The notes: generated by a model not told the origin, from the letters alone. Shown: positions 22,406-34,844, counted from the stretch's first letter. The stretch: 64,000 bases of DNA from Valencia hispanica (GCA_963556495.2 OY747702.1:21216403-21280402); one strand, 5' to 3'. Made by a program: numbers and translations.

Positions 22406-23665
22406 TAGGGATGGGCATTCGATTAAACTGTCTTAATTGATCATTTTCGATTAATTATTGATATTTTTATATTAAAATTCAGTGTTCATAGGCTATATTA
22501 AAATGTAGTGAGAATAGAAAAATAGTGTGTTTCCTCATTGAGATCTTCATTACAAGTGGGACACCTCTTGTGGCAGTTAAACGGAATTGCACAAACAGTA
22601 GTTGCACAAAGAAAATATGCGCTATAAGCAGGGAGCTGACAGCTAAAAGACGCTACTAATTAACACAACTGACGCTCATATTTATTGTCTTCTCCAAAAA
22701 AAGTCAAAAAAAAAATCATGTCACTTTTTTAAAAACTTTTTGGGAAAATAAAATAAATATGAGCGTAACTTAATAAAAAAAAAAAAAGTTATAGGTCTGA
22801 TAGTTTTGTGTTACATTTGGCAAAAAGAGTGGAGAAAGAAGATGAGAGAGATCAGCGTACCTAACAATAAATTAGGCTCATTAACAGAGTAAAAAAAAAG
22901 AAAAAGAAACCGTAACTTATATACAACTTTAGCATCAGTCTACTGATTTTTGTTGAGAAAGATGAGCATGTTAACATGCGCTGGGGTCAGAAGCGAAAGC
23001 AGCCTGGTGACCAGACTGACGGTCACCAGGCTGCTGTCGCGTCCGACCTGCAGCGTTGAGATCACCTGCTGTGAGGGGACAGACGTCGCTGTGACACACA
23101 TACCTCCGTGCTAACTTGGCAAGCCTCTGGAATCGTGTTTAATTCATTTTCCACCAGTCTGTAGGGGGGCAATCCAGGGGTGGCGGAGCCTCCCTCAGAA
23201 AGTAATCGGTGAGTAAGTTTCTCTGCTTGTTGTGCATCTCGGCTCCTCCGTGCTAACACCGACTTGATGCTAGGTTGAGACCAAGAGCAGAATGCTCTGC
23301 TTCTAACCAGGGTTGGAAGTGCGTTCAAGTACTTATACACAGCTTCGCAGTGTTGGCAGTGAACTGAGACTTTTTTTTTTTGTCAGTGGTCCCGCGCCAC
23401 ACTTTGCTGCAACCTTTTCCTGACAATGCTACTTTTGAAATACTCACAAACTGGCAAGAAACTGGGTCGGCCTGTGGGTTTTATTTTCAATCATCACCCC
23501 CATGTGGTAAAGTGTTTAATTACTGCCACACAGCAAAATTAATTGCATTCCTTCAAAACTCACAATACGCAACAGAACATGTATTAATTGATCGGTAAAA
23601 AAATGTCATTGATGAAATTCTTAATGATCAATTAATCGATCACCGATTAATTATGCCCATCCCTA
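22406..23665. mobile_element. hAT non-autonomous element with perfect 8-bp target duplication
   Basis: The 1,260-bp element has ends TAGGGATGGGCAT and ATGCCCATCCCTA, a perfect 13-bp inverted repeat. It is flanked on both sides by ATCTCAAT (22398-22405 and 23666-23673), an intact hAT-type duplication. Removing it and one duplicate restores continuity of the Tc1-like transposase words on each side. Subterminal zones are rich in ATTAAT/GATTAAT words. The interior has a GC-rich patch with a 15-bp perfect hairpin (22998-23035). No transposase frame is present. Confidence 0.93.
22998..23035. repeat. 15-bp perfect hairpin with 8-nt loop
   Basis: AGCAGCCTGGTGACC and GGTCACCAGGCTGCT pair perfectly around AGACTGAC. 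It lies within the hAT element at 22406-23665, away from its ends. Role unknown. Confidence 0.9.
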
Positions 23666-23854
23666 ATCTCAATCCAACAGGGCACCTTTGGCAAGTGGTG
23701 GGATGGTGATTTGCATGAAGTGCAGCTGACAAATCTGATACAACTGGATGATACTATTATGTTAAGGATTAGTAAAGCTTTAGAGGTTCTGAAGGGGCCC
23801 AGCCTGGTACTAAGAAGGTGTACCTAATAAAGTCACCATTGAGTATATGTAACA

Positions 23855-26150
23855 TGGGCTTTTAAAGCTAACTTTGGCCATTCGGTTTAAGAGCATGGCC
23901 TCAATTTTAAAATAATCCCCATGCAAGAAGGATTGGTGTCTAATGCTGGGCCAAAGCTTATGCAGAAGGCTAAGAAATACACAAAACAAAAGATTGCTCA
24001 TGGCTCATGGCAAAGAGAGAAAAGGCACCCACTTTTCACTCCTTCTATCAAGAGGAAGCGAACTGGTGAGAAGAGCGCTCCTTTCCATCCAATTAGCCAA
24101 GCAACCCAGCTGCCTCCTCTGTGTGTGACGAATGAGGAAACCAGAGAATGAGGACAAGTGAAGGAATGAGCAACCCACCTTCATGACCCATGGGAACCCT
24201 TTGCATCTCTTGTTGATGGGTAAAATAGAAATGGAGAGAAAGTCAGAAAGCTGAACAGAGCAACCTTGGAGTGGTAGTGGTTGATGACGAGCGATTAAAA
24301 ATAAAAACCCTGTCGGGTTCAGCTACGTCTCCCACACACATCTCTGCTTTTACGTTTTTAAGTCAATCTGTAATTGAATTCTGTGCCGAACCCACTAAAA
24401 AGGAGAAGAAATAGCAATTTAGATGTGTATGCATACAGTGGAGGGGGTGGCATGGAGTTGGGTAAGTGGAGTTGAGCTTAGATGCTGCGAAACAGTGAGG
24501 GTGCGAGCACTCTGCATGCTTTCATTAGCACTCTAAATGCTAATGAATAAGTTCATAGCTTTGAAGATGCAGCCATGTTAAATATGCATGGGTTATTCAA
24601 CTCAGTATAGGGCTGGAAAAAGAGGTGGAAGAGAAAGTAGCGAGAGATACAGCAAGAATTAATCGGCAGGAAAGAAAAGCGGGAAGATGAGAAAAGCTTT
24701 TCCTCTTGTAATCTCTGATGTCCCCTTCCTGTGGTTGGTCTTTTTAAATGCTAAACACTGAATTGTAAAAACGAACCACTCAGCTGACTTTTTACAAAAT
24801 TCCAATATTCTTGTGAGATTTGTTTTCAGTTATTCTCTCCCCAATTCTATCTAATGTAATGGGTGGCAGTTTTATTGGAGGGAATGTAAAAATAAAAGCT
24901 TTATTATGAAAATACTACAACACATTTTGTACTTACTGTTGGAAATACGAGTGGGGCTGAACTTTCTTAGTGTTCTCATCTTTTCTTGAGCCTGCAGGGA
25001 CAGATGCAGAGTCAGTCATTAGTGCTAAGTTAGAAGACATTGAGCCAAGCTGCTTGTGGAGCAGTAATGACCCGGCAGTTTGAAGCGATGACAACTGCAA
25101 CGTGGGACAAAATCCCCGTTGAGGGCAATTTTCATTTTCTTGTAGGAAGGAAAAATGGATTGTTTGGTCTATCAAGGCAAAATACTAACATATCCAACTC
25201 ACACAGAAATACACTCATAAGTGGGTGGTGCATGTTGTTTAGTTTAGCATGAGAAAAAGTAACATTATCGTCAGGCAAATTTAACAACATTTGAGTAACA
25301 CTTGGATAAATTACTTTACAGTGGCAAATGTACAAATTGTGTCTTTATTTTTGATGCTCATGTGACAGAATTAAAAAAAATGTTCAGAGTTCGCTGAGAC
25401 CTCATGGTTTAGTTAGGAATCAAATTTCAGTGGTATGGCATCAGATGCAGAGAAAGACAATGCTATTACTTCACCTAAGGGAGGATGTCATAAACAGCAG
25501 TGGGATTGGGGTTATAAGACACTATTATAAAGCCCAATAAAAAAAGTACATATTTCTCACAGAAACATTATTAAATTTAGGAGACAACAAAATAAAACGG
25601 ACAATTTTTCATTCAGAATTTCTGACAGGATAGCCAAACTAGTTTTTCATAGTACACACAAATAGAAGAAAATATAAAACCTAGGATATTTCACTTTTCA
25701 CTAGCAGTTTAGGAGCACTCTTTTTTTTTTTGTACAGGAAATCTCTTCAGCAATCTACATTTTCTCAAACACAGAAACACTAAGCAATATAACAAGGATA
25801 CATTTTACGTTTTGCTATCTACAGTCCTTTAATCCTATACTGCACTGTAGATAAGAACCATAAACATACTACATACATCACAAGCACCAGCATGAAGGCC
25901 ATCAGGACAGATGAGGATATAGGGTCACCCTGTGGAGAGTCAAACTCAGGAACTTTTTTTCTTTCGCACAGAAATGTTTGTCTAACAAGGCCAAATGTGT
26001 GTCACTGCCAGGGCCTGGCTTTAACACGGGAGGTGATAAAAGGCTCTGGCAGTGACAGACTTCTCCAAACTGAGGAACCCACACAGAGGCCAAAGGAAGA
26101 GCAACGGCCTGCCAATGGCTCATGGGTGAGCTGACAAAGTCTTGTCCCAA
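23855..26150. other. No mobile element recognised; possible regulatory DNA near 24.5 kb
   Basis: No gene or known repeat. At 24521-24547 the paired TTCATTAGCA and TGCTAATGAA form a perfect 10-bp inverted repeat with a 7-bp spacer, each arm carrying an ATTA core of the kind bound by homeodomain proteins. A TATGCATGGG word follows at about 24580. Such spacing could be chance in AT-rich DNA. Confidence 0.35.
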
Positions 26151-26151
26151 G

Positions 26152-26400
<249 letters not shown>

Positions 26401-26419
26401 CCCACAGTGTTTTACCCGG

Positions 26420-26640
26420 TTGAAAAACTGGAAAGTTTCCACAATCGGATCTTCAGAGTAACTTTCTCGCTTCGCCCAGCCATCATGTCTCCATGTCTTA
26501 AACTTTGCCCTTTAAGAAATCTGCCAAGATGTCCGCATATTACAACCGATTCAGCAGTAAGTAGCGTCACTTGAATGCACCAAAAGGTGTCCATAGCAGC
26601 ACAAATAACAGATTTTAATGCAGAAGCTCTGAGAACTTGA
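26420..26640. repeat. Unclassified dispersed repeat, copy 1 of 2
   Basis: A block here (26421-26556) resembles 53929-54101: both contain TTGAAAAAC, a TTTCCAC word, an ACTTCAGGGTAA-like word, and GCCCTTTAAGAAATCTGCCA aligned with GTCCTTTAAGGAATTAGCCA, then a CATATYACAA word. It is a mobile or dispersed sequence of unknown class. Confidence 0.5.
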
Positions 26641-26644
26641 ATAA

Positions 26645-29600
26645 AAAAAGACCCAAGATAAACAAACTAATAATTAATAAAAGATTAGCTATAATCAACA
26701 TTGGAGATTATGATCAAATCTATCATGCCAAGTGTCCATCCATTTGTGCATGAATAAAACTATGTTAACAATCACTTATTGGGGCTTCTCTTCACTACAA
26801 ATATTTCTTTCCTTGTTTTGCTCTTATTTCATAGCCCATTGTAAAATATTTTAATATCCCTTTGTCTTTATTTATTGACTATTTTTACTTTGACTTTGTA
26901 TTTCTTAAGATAGACTTCTGGCTAGCTTTGCAATGTGATCCACAAATAAAACAATGTTCTGTATTGCTTCCAACTACTTCCTTGTACTGACTTTTCTACT
27001 CCAAGGAAGCCACATCTATGCCCTCCTGCCCTTTTTCGCCTCTCAATGCATAAGCTGCTCTCTGACTCAGATCCACTCAAAACGTACTGGTTAGATCCAC
27101 AGGCATGTAGATTTCAGCAAGGCCAGACACCATTGAAGTTGGATAAAAGCCTTATGAGTTGATTGGAATTTGCATATGTAAGTGTTGAGTGAAAACTGAG
27201 ACCTCACACTTTAGCATAAATCTTGTGGAATGTGTCATTTTGCTGTGGAAATACTTTGATCTCTGAAATGAAGCTCTGGCTGCTGCGTATCCTGCGTTAA
27301 TGATAACAACACTGGTACACCTACTTCTTTTTTTCCCTCCTACATTCACTGATATGGCTGTTAATGACTAGCTATTTGTCTACTCACAGTTGACAGCATT
27401 AAAGCACATTACTCCTCCATCTGTACTGCTGCTCTCCGTGTTATGAATTATGCTGTTTAAATGGGTTCCCTACTTTAGAGGAGCTTTGGGCAGGGTCTGT
27501 GGAGAGACATCTAATGGCAGCTAAATGAATTCGTGCCCAGATAAGGCGTAGGAAGCAAACACTGCAAAGTAACAACAGCTGTCAAACACAAAGGGGGGAA
27601 GCAGAAAGAGAGGGAGATGGAGAGAGGTACAAAGGTATAAAAACAGAACATGTGAGTCGAAATTGAGAGGAAAGAAAATGTTTTTAACATGTGTTTCGGG
27701 GAGTGACACTGATTGTGAGGAAATCTATTGATTGCCATTATTCGCCAAGACAAGACACTGACGCTAATAAACGGGAGGGGTGTTTTTGTGATGGATAGTG
27801 TTTGAAAGGATTTCTTCTGCAGGCCATTGATTCATTTTGGATGGTGCTTACATTTGGGTTTTGATAATCCTTGTATTTACAAGATAAAGGACATTTACTT
27901 GTATTTACAGGATAAAGGACATTTATTTTTCAACAGGCCATTCACCAGTGACCCACACACTGATAGCTGATGTGACTGTCTGTAGGCTTATTGGAAAGAA
28001 GTAGGGGAACAAGAGAGAAAAATGGTTGAAAACCCATCTGTTTCTTTCTGACGCATACTTTTCTAAACTGTGGCTGACGTGCAGTCATGCTTTGGCTCAG
28101 AGCAGGCAGAGATATGCCAAAGGGGTTGAGAGAGGGAGGCAGAACGTGTACCAGCAAATGAGGTGTTGGGGGTTGAGGGGCAGAGAGGAGGGAAGCATTT
28201 ATATATGATGGATGAGAGGTGGAGAGGGTTGCAAACTGTCAGATGTTCCTTTTATCTCTCTCTCATGTGTTTATCATAGCCAGAATGAGGTAAGGTCGGT
28301 AGGTTGGAGGTTCTAGGACTAAAGGAAGAAGGAAGGTGACAATAGAGGATGGTGGTGGAGGTTGATGGGAAGAAAAAGACAAGACGCTTTCACAAATATA
28401 TCTGGCAGAATAAACATCGCACCTCTACTCATCTCTAATGGGGCCAGGAGAAACATTATGCAAATGAGCCTTAATGGAGCGTTGACTACAGTCCCTATGA
28501 AGGGTCACTGATCACTTCTCTTCCTCCTTCTTGTCTTATAATCAACTCTTGTCTTTCTTTGTCCAATTCTTTGCTCAGTTTCTTGGAGTTGTCACAATTT
28601 CACCCTCTTCCTTTTTAATTTACCTCACTCACCTGCAAACCTTCCTCTAAACACATCATCTGTTTAGGCTTTCAGGCCCACCACATCATCCTTTTCCCCT
28701 TTTTCAAAGATGGTGCCATCGATCTCTACTTCAGACATGCTGGCTGATCAGAAGATGAATTCCCCCCTCTCATAACGTAGAGATGAGATCCATTGACCAA
28801 AGCCCACTTTAAACCCGCTTCTGTGAAGTGGAGGAATGTAAAGGCAGAAGAAACAAATAATGAAAAATGAAGGGGTTAAAGATAAGTATATAGAAACGCA
28901 GTTTGCATGTCTTCGATGGGATTTTGAGAGCAATTCCTGAATGATAGCTCATCAAGCTTCATTCTGCGTGTCATACGTAATTGCTTTTAGATCCGTTCCT
29001 ATGGAAACTGTGCTGCTCTTTCGAGGTGCCAAGAAGGGATGTTTCATCACATTTGCCTCCCTAGGTTTGGGGCCACTTTTATGGAGCTTGGACGTACAGA
29101 GCAAGCACAGACTGAACAGGCATTGGTTGGAATGTGTGGATTAAAGTAACATTTAGGGCAGAAGCCCCTTGTGTGACAAAAAGGGAACTTCTTTATCCAA
29201 CTGCTAGGCTATCACCACAATAAAACTTATATTTATGCCTACATAGCAAGCTTTTATTGCTGATGTCATGCAGCTACAAAACAACATTATTGTTCTAATA
29301 TAACAGTGTGGTTCGCTGCAGACACATAACATTACTTTGTAGTTGTAATTGGTGGCTTCATACTGTATGAGGCTTTTAAGTAGTCATTATAGTTCCCTGT
29401 GTTATCTGTATGAATGCATCTCTTTCAGAATTTTTTTTTCATCTGTCAGCTCCAAGGTCAATTTTGGTCTTTAAGGGATGAAACCAAGCTTTTTGTAACT
29501 AGTACTTCATTTTTCAGTGTACTAGATTGTTTAGCTTTGACTTAGGTGTACAAGTGTCAAAAATGTCCAAGTCAAAATTCGACCCCTACACTAAAAGTGT

Positions 29601-29690
29601 ATTTTTTTATTCAAAGAAATGCTGAAATAGTATATGATGAGAGAGAGAAATAACACCAACCTACCGTATTTAAGGTTATCCAACAAATAC
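26645..29690. other. No recognisable feature
   Basis: Three kilobases without an identified repeat or gene. An ATTATGCAAATGAGCC word (about 28457) includes the POU octamer ATGCAAAT. Purine-rich tracts at 28070-28400 give the appearance of open frames. This and 23.9-26.1 kb are the longest stretches I could not assign to mobile DNA, so they are candidates for ancestral host sequence. Confidence 0.4.
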
Positions 29691-30729
29691 CATGCTTTGC
29701 AAAAATATTCACATCCTAAATTTCCAGCATTTGTGATGCAGCCACAAACCCCAAGATATTTCATAATTACGGTTATTTGGACAAATCAACACAAAGTAGC
29801 ACATACTTGTACAGTAGAGAAAAAGTAAAAAATGGTTTTCACAAAAAGAAACACAACTGGAAAACATTCCATACATTTGTCTTTAGCCCCCTAAGTTGAT
29901 AGTCTTTGTAGAAACCACCTTTCACAGCAATTACATCTTCAAGTCTTTTGGAATATATCCTACCAGCTTTGAAAGTCAGAAAGTTTTGATTTTCTAAAAT
30001 ATAGTCTTGCAAAATACTTCCAACTGGATTCGCATCTGGTCTTTGACTGGACCATTCTAATACTTGAATATACTTCGATTTAAACTATTTAATTGCTGCC
30101 ATAGCTGTATGTTTAAGGTTGTTGTCATGCTGGAAATTCATTGTTTACCCTGGTCGCTAATCTTTGCAGCTTTTTTTTTTCCAGGATTGCTCTGTATTTA
30201 ACTAAATCCATTTACCCATCAACCCTGACCAGTTTCCTTGTACCCAATAAAGAAAAGCATCCCCAGTTTTTCACCAACCCGAGTGTTTTGCATATAGCCG
30301 AAAACGTTCAACTTTTGCAGATTCTTTTTTTCAGTGGAGCTCCTGCAGAGTTACCATCAACATTTTGGCTTCTTCTCTGATTAATGTTCTCCTAGCATGG
30401 CCTTTCAATTTAGGCTGATAGCTAGGTCTTGGTAGGTTGCTGCTGTGCCATTCTCATACAGTGCACTTTGAGATGTCTGGATATTATTTTATGAGTCAAC
30501 CTTAAGTTCTCCACAACATCATTCATCACATGTCTGCTGTGTTCCTTGGTCTTCATGATGCTTTTTGTTGATTAATGTGCTCTAACAGTCATGTTTTTGT
30601 TTGTTAGGGACTCAAATGAGAGCAAGACAAAGGGATATGTATGGCTAAGTGGAGGTTTCATGAAAAAAACCTGAAAGACTTATGGCACAGGAACCAAAAA
30701 GTGTCTAAGAAATCCAGAAACAAGAACAG

Positions 30730-30915
30730 TGTCAGGAAGTCATCAGCTCCAACTCAGACCAGCCGTGTCTGATGAGCTTCCTGAAAATTACTCCACTCTC
30801 CCCTCAGTTTAAAAGACCCTTCCACTCACCTTCACATCGCTCAGTCATCGGTAATCCAATGCCCAGAGCTCTTACTCGTCAGACCAGAAGTCTTCCTCCT
30901 ACCAGTCGTTTACCA
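30730..30915 (+). repeat. Partial 5' LTR (first 186 bp)
   Basis: It matches 34845-35030 of the 3' LTR with two substitutions, one in a GAAAATT/GACAATT word and one in a CTCTTAC/CTCCTAC word. After GTTTACCA the match stops abruptly and gag coding sequence follows. The last 146 bp of the LTR are missing. Confidence 0.93.
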
Positions 30916-31510
30916 TTCCGTTTCTTTTCCGGGCAGGCACAAGAATGGGCGGCTGCCCTCTATAATCGGACGTCCGTGCTCTGCAACGATTACATCAAGT
31001 TCGTTGCAGAGCTGCGCAAAACTTTTGTGCCGCCCTGCAGTGAAGTGGACGCGGAGACTCAACTCCTTCATCTCCGTCAACAAGACCAGCCTGTTCACCT
31101 CTTCGCTGCAGAGTTCAGGACGCTGGCGGCTAAGCTAGCCTGGGAAGATGCGGTCCTGAGATCGCTCTTTTTGGAGGGTCTCGCCAACTATATCCGGGAC
31201 GAGATGGTTGGCAGAGAAGCTCCCAAATCCCTTGACAAGGCCGTCAATCTGGCTCTCGAGATCAACCGTCGAATCATGAGCCGCCCTAGAACACCATCCC
31301 GTCTTCCACCACTGCGTCCCGCTTCACTCCGCTTCACTCCGCTTCACTCCGCTCAGTTGAGCCCAGCACTGCTCCCGACCGCTCCTACTCCGGCAACAGA
31401 GAGGAGCCGATGTAGCTAGGGCATCTATCACCGAAGGAGCGGGATCGACGTTTCCGGGAAGGGCTCTGCGCCTACTGTGGGTCGCCCAAACATCGCCTCT
31501 GCAGTGCCCG
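30916..31510 (+). pseudogene. Gypsy gag remnant with zinc knuckle
   Basis: Gag forms the particle that packages the element's RNA. The frame here reads continuously from the LTR into capsid-like sequence (AQEWAAALYNRTS, then FAAEFRTLAAKLAWEDAVLR), which matches the conserved capsid core of Sushi/Mart-type gag proteins. It stops at 31419 (TAG). Further down, in another frame, a nucleocapsid zinc knuckle (31467-31502) reads [12 protein letters not shown]; its last spacer is two residues long instead of the usual four, suggesting a small in-frame deletion. The N-terminal part of gag is missing because of the 5' deletion. The start codon inside the LTR is not the natural one. Tandem CGCTTCACTC repeats at 31319-31352 may be slippage. 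Confidence 0.85.
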
Positions 31511-32810
31511 CTCCGACCGGGAAACGACCAGGCCAGGTGAGACTCGGGGGGGTCTTACCTGGCCCGACAGGACCAGCTCGCTTCCTTGTTCCTGTCCAGC
31601 TCATTCATCACAATCCACAGCATACATTCGGCGCTCTGCTCGACACTGGAGCGGCGGATAATTTCATCTCCACCCAACTAGCCACGAAGCTCCAGATACC
31701 GCTGGAGACCCTTTGCAGTCCAGTCCCGGTGACTTCCGTCGACGGACACCCCCTGCAGCCCTACCCTGTCCGACATCGCACCATCAAGATCCGCCTGTGG
31801 GTGGGGGATCACACAGAGCTCATCCAGTTCCTCGTCATCGCTTCCTGCTCCGCGCCACTCATCCTGGGCTATCCTTGGTTCCATACACACGATCTGCACA
31901 TCTCCTGGTCGGCGCAGCGGATACTCAGCTGGGGTCCCGACTGTTCAAAGAGGTGTCTCCGTACCCCATCGTCAGCCCCGCTTGAGACCATATCGGCGCC
32001 CGCCCTGGAAGATATCCCTCCGCCCTACAAAGACCTGGCGGAGGTCTTCAGTAAAAGCCGAGCTGCCAAGTTACCACCGCATCGATCCTATGATATGGCT
32101 TTCAACCTGATGTCAGGGGCGGAGCGTCCACGCACCCGTCAGTTCCCTCTCTCACAAGCGGAATCAGCCCAGATGGAGACCTACATTGCAGAATCTCTAG
32201 ACCAAGGATTCATCCGCCCATCCACTTCTCCAGCATCAGCCGGCTTCTTCTTTGTTAAAAAGAAGGAGGGGACGCTGCGTCCCTGCATCGATTACAGAGG
32301 ACTAAATCAGGTCACCATAAAGGATCGCCATCCACTCCCCCTGCTGAACACTGTTCTGGACTCCCTTTCCCATGCAACCATTTTTACTCGGCTCGACCTC
32401 CGGAAGGCCTGCAATCTGGTTCGCATTCGAGAAGGGGATGAATGGAAGACGGCGTTCAGCACCCCCTCTGGCCACTGGGAGTACTTGGTGATGCCATTCG
32501 ATCTCTGCAACAGCCCAGCAGTGTTCCAGCGGCTGCTCAATGATGTGCTGCAGGACATGCTCGGACGGTGGGTATTCGTATATCTGGATGACATCCTGGT
32601 CTACTCCACCTCTGAGATGGATCATGTCCGACATGTCCGAGCCGTCCTTGAGCGCCTCCTCCAGAATAATCTATTCTGCAAATTGGAGAAGTGCGCTTTC
32701 CACCAGCGCTCCACCACCTTCCTAGGCTACGTAATCTCGGCTGAAGGGGTAGCCATGGATCCCCAGAAGGTGGCAGCAGTGAAGGAATGGCCACTGCCCC
32801 GGACAGCTCC
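31477..32810 (+). pseudogene. Gypsy pol: aspartic protease and reverse transcriptase
   Basis: This is one open frame of more than 440 meaningful residues. The protease active site is DTG at residues 56-58 ([12 protein letters not shown]). A linker leads to the reverse transcriptase, with [16 protein letters not shown], an [11 protein letters not shown] motif, [11 protein letters not shown] (the usual Tyr of the LDLRxAYN motif is Cys here) and the catalytic YLDD at residues 369-372. The frame loses register near 32806, after which the translated protein is meaningless until its stop at 33150. The usual first residue is unknown because gag and pol form one fused frame in this group; the listed start is only the first available codon. 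Confidence 0.92.
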
Positions 32811-33992
32811 AGTCCTTCCTTGGCTTTGCAAATTTCTACAGACGGTTCATCCGGAACTACAGCACGATTGTTGCTCCACTCACCAACCTTACAAAGTCGA
32901 CCGACCGGCCACGCTTGTTCAGTCTACACCCCGAGGCCCGACAAACATTCAACCAAGTCATCACACTGTTCACCTCAGCTCCCATCCTCATCCATCCAGA
33001 CCTAGCCAAGACCTTCACCGTCGAAGTGGATGCCTCAGAGGTTGGGGTTGGGGCAATCTTGTCCCAACGTGGCCCGGACCAGAAGCTACACCCTTGCTGC
33101 TTCTTTTCTCGGAAGTTCACTCCCACACAGCAGCGCTATGGGGTTGGTGACCGTGAGCTTCTGGCGGTGAAGTGGGCTCTGGAGGAGTGGCGCCATCTGC
33201 TCGTGGGGACGTCCGAGCCATTCCTGATCTGAACAGACCACCAGAACCTCCTCCACATTCGTAACGCCAAGCAGCTAAACCCTCGCCAGGCTCGCTGGGC
33301 GCTTCTCTTTGAACACTACAACTTTCACCTCTCCTACCGTCCCGGTAAGGCTGATGCCCTCTCCCGTCAGCACTCCCAAGCCACCGTCCCGATTCAGCCA
33401 GATGCCATCATACCCCCCCACCGCATCTTGGCGTCTCTCCAGTGGCCGCTGGAGGACTCTATCCGATCGGCACTGGTTCAGGAACCGGCACCACCGGAGA
33501 CACCACCAAACCGTCTCTACGTCCCAACCAGTTGCCGCCAGGAGGCTCTACTTTGGGGTCATTCATCAGCCATAGCCGGTCATCCAGGCATTGCTAGGAC
33601 CCTCAAATTCATCCGCCGCGCCCTATGGTTGCCCACTATGGCACAGGACGTCAGCAGCTTCGTCGGCGCTTGCACCACCTGTGCCAGAGCCAAGTCCACC
33701 ACGCAACCACGATTGGGACCCCTCCGACCTCTACCTGTTCCAGCTCGCCCTTGGTCCCATATCGGGATGGACTTTGTGACGGGACTCCCCACCGCAGATG
33801 GCTTGAACACCATCGCCACCTTCGTAGACCGTTTTTCCAAAGCGGTCCACCTCGTTGCACTGCCTGGCCTGCCCACGGCCAAAGGAACAGCCGAGCTGGT
33901 CCTGGAACACGTGGTGCGGTTGCACGGCTTCCCCCAGGACATTGTCTCCGACCGCGGGCCCCAGTTCTCTGCTAAGTTCTGGAAAGCCTTCC
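32806..33992 (+). pseudogene. Gypsy pol: RNase H and integrase core
   Basis: After the register change the coding sense continues in another frame. RNase H is read at 32915-33232 ([18 protein letters not shown], with the catalytic Asp, and [16 protein letters not shown]). A TGA at 33230-33232 stands where a Trp codon is conserved before the TDHQNL motif, so it is a nonsense mutation. The same frame then carries the zinc-binding HHCC region (AGHPGIARTL, then CTTCARAK) and the integrase core with its first two catalytic residues, Asp at 33770-33772 (GMDFVTGLP) and Asp at 33950-33952 (SDRGPQF). The frame is lost again near 33993. Confidence 0.9.
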
Positions 33993-34841
33993 TTCCGTCT
34001 TATCGGAGCAACTGCCAGCCTCTCGTCCGGCTTCCATCCGGAGACCAACGGCCAAACAGAGAGGGCCAACCAGCAGGTGGGAAAATACCTCAGATGCTTC
34101 GCCTCAACACAGCCCTCCACCTGGCCGCGTGCGTTGCTGTGGGCTGAGGTATCCCTCAACCTCCAGGTCTCCTCCGCCACAGGCATGTCGCCTTTCGAGG
34201 TCTGCAACGGCTACCAACCATCCATCTTCTCTCACCAGGAACCAGAGGTAGAGGTGCCAGCGGCCCAACAACTGATACGCCATGCCAAGGCCGCGTGGAT
34301 CCGTGCTCGGGCCGCCATCAGACGGGCAACCTCCAGTTACGTGGAACAGCACCGCCGTCGCCACCGTTCCGGTCCCACCTTTCAGCCAGGGGACCTGGTC
34401 TGGCTCTCCACTCGGCATCTCAAGCTGCCGACTGACTGTCGGAAGTTGACCCCCCGCTTCATCGGCCCGTATCCAGTCCTTTAAAGCATCTACCCAGTCA
34501 CATACTGTCTCCGCCTTCCAGCCTCCCTCAAGGTCCACCCGGCGTTCCACTGCTCCCTCCTCAAACGCCACGTCACTTCGCCTCTGTCTCCGCCTGCAAT
34601 CTCCCCACCCCCCCCCCTCTCGCTTCATCGACGGCGGTCCGGCCTACACAGTGAGGCGGACTCTGGACTCTCGACCCCGCGGCAGGGGGTACCAGTATCT
34701 GGTGGATTGGCGGGGCTATGGCCCTGAGGAACGCTCCTGGGTGCCGTCCCGGCACGTCCTGGACCCCTCCCTCGTCTCTGACTTTCACAGCTGTCATCCA
34801 GACCGTCCAGGCCCTTCAGGAGCCGGACCTAGAGGGGGGGG
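33993..34841 (+). pseudogene. Gypsy pol: integrase C-terminus, chromodomain and polypurine tract
   Basis: In a third frame the integrase continues with FHPETNGQTERAN, its catalytic Glu at 34041-34043, then a GPTFQPGDLVWLSTRHL motif (GPY/F module), ending at a stop at 34482-34484. The last piece shifts again: at 34651-34840 [17 protein letters not shown] is a chromodomain, which in chromoviruses steers insertion toward marked chromatin. The AGAGGGGGGG polypurine tract (34831-34840) primes plus-strand DNA synthesis and abuts the 3' LTR. So at least two more frame changes separate integrase from chromodomain. Confidence 0.88.
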
Positions 34842-34844
34842 CTC

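Larger units (their letters stand above)
22110..23852 (+). mobile_element. Fourth Tc1-like lineage, split by a hAT element
   Basis: The piece at 22110-22397 includes ATCTTCTGATGGCTACAGCA, GGATAATGGACATGTCACAA and CAGTCACCAGATCTCAAT, words from the second-Asp region of a Tc1 transposase. The gene resumes at 23674 with CCAACAGGGCACCTTTGGCA, the third catalytic residue region, and ends in a TGTACCTAATAAAGTCACC terminus at 23820-23838. The break in the middle is exactly the 8-bp-duplicated hAT insertion. The frame is decayed. Confidence 0.72.

Noticed and set aside
31678..34628. Long minus-strand frames within the Gypsy element
   Set aside because: They are antisense shadows of GC-rich pol coding DNA.
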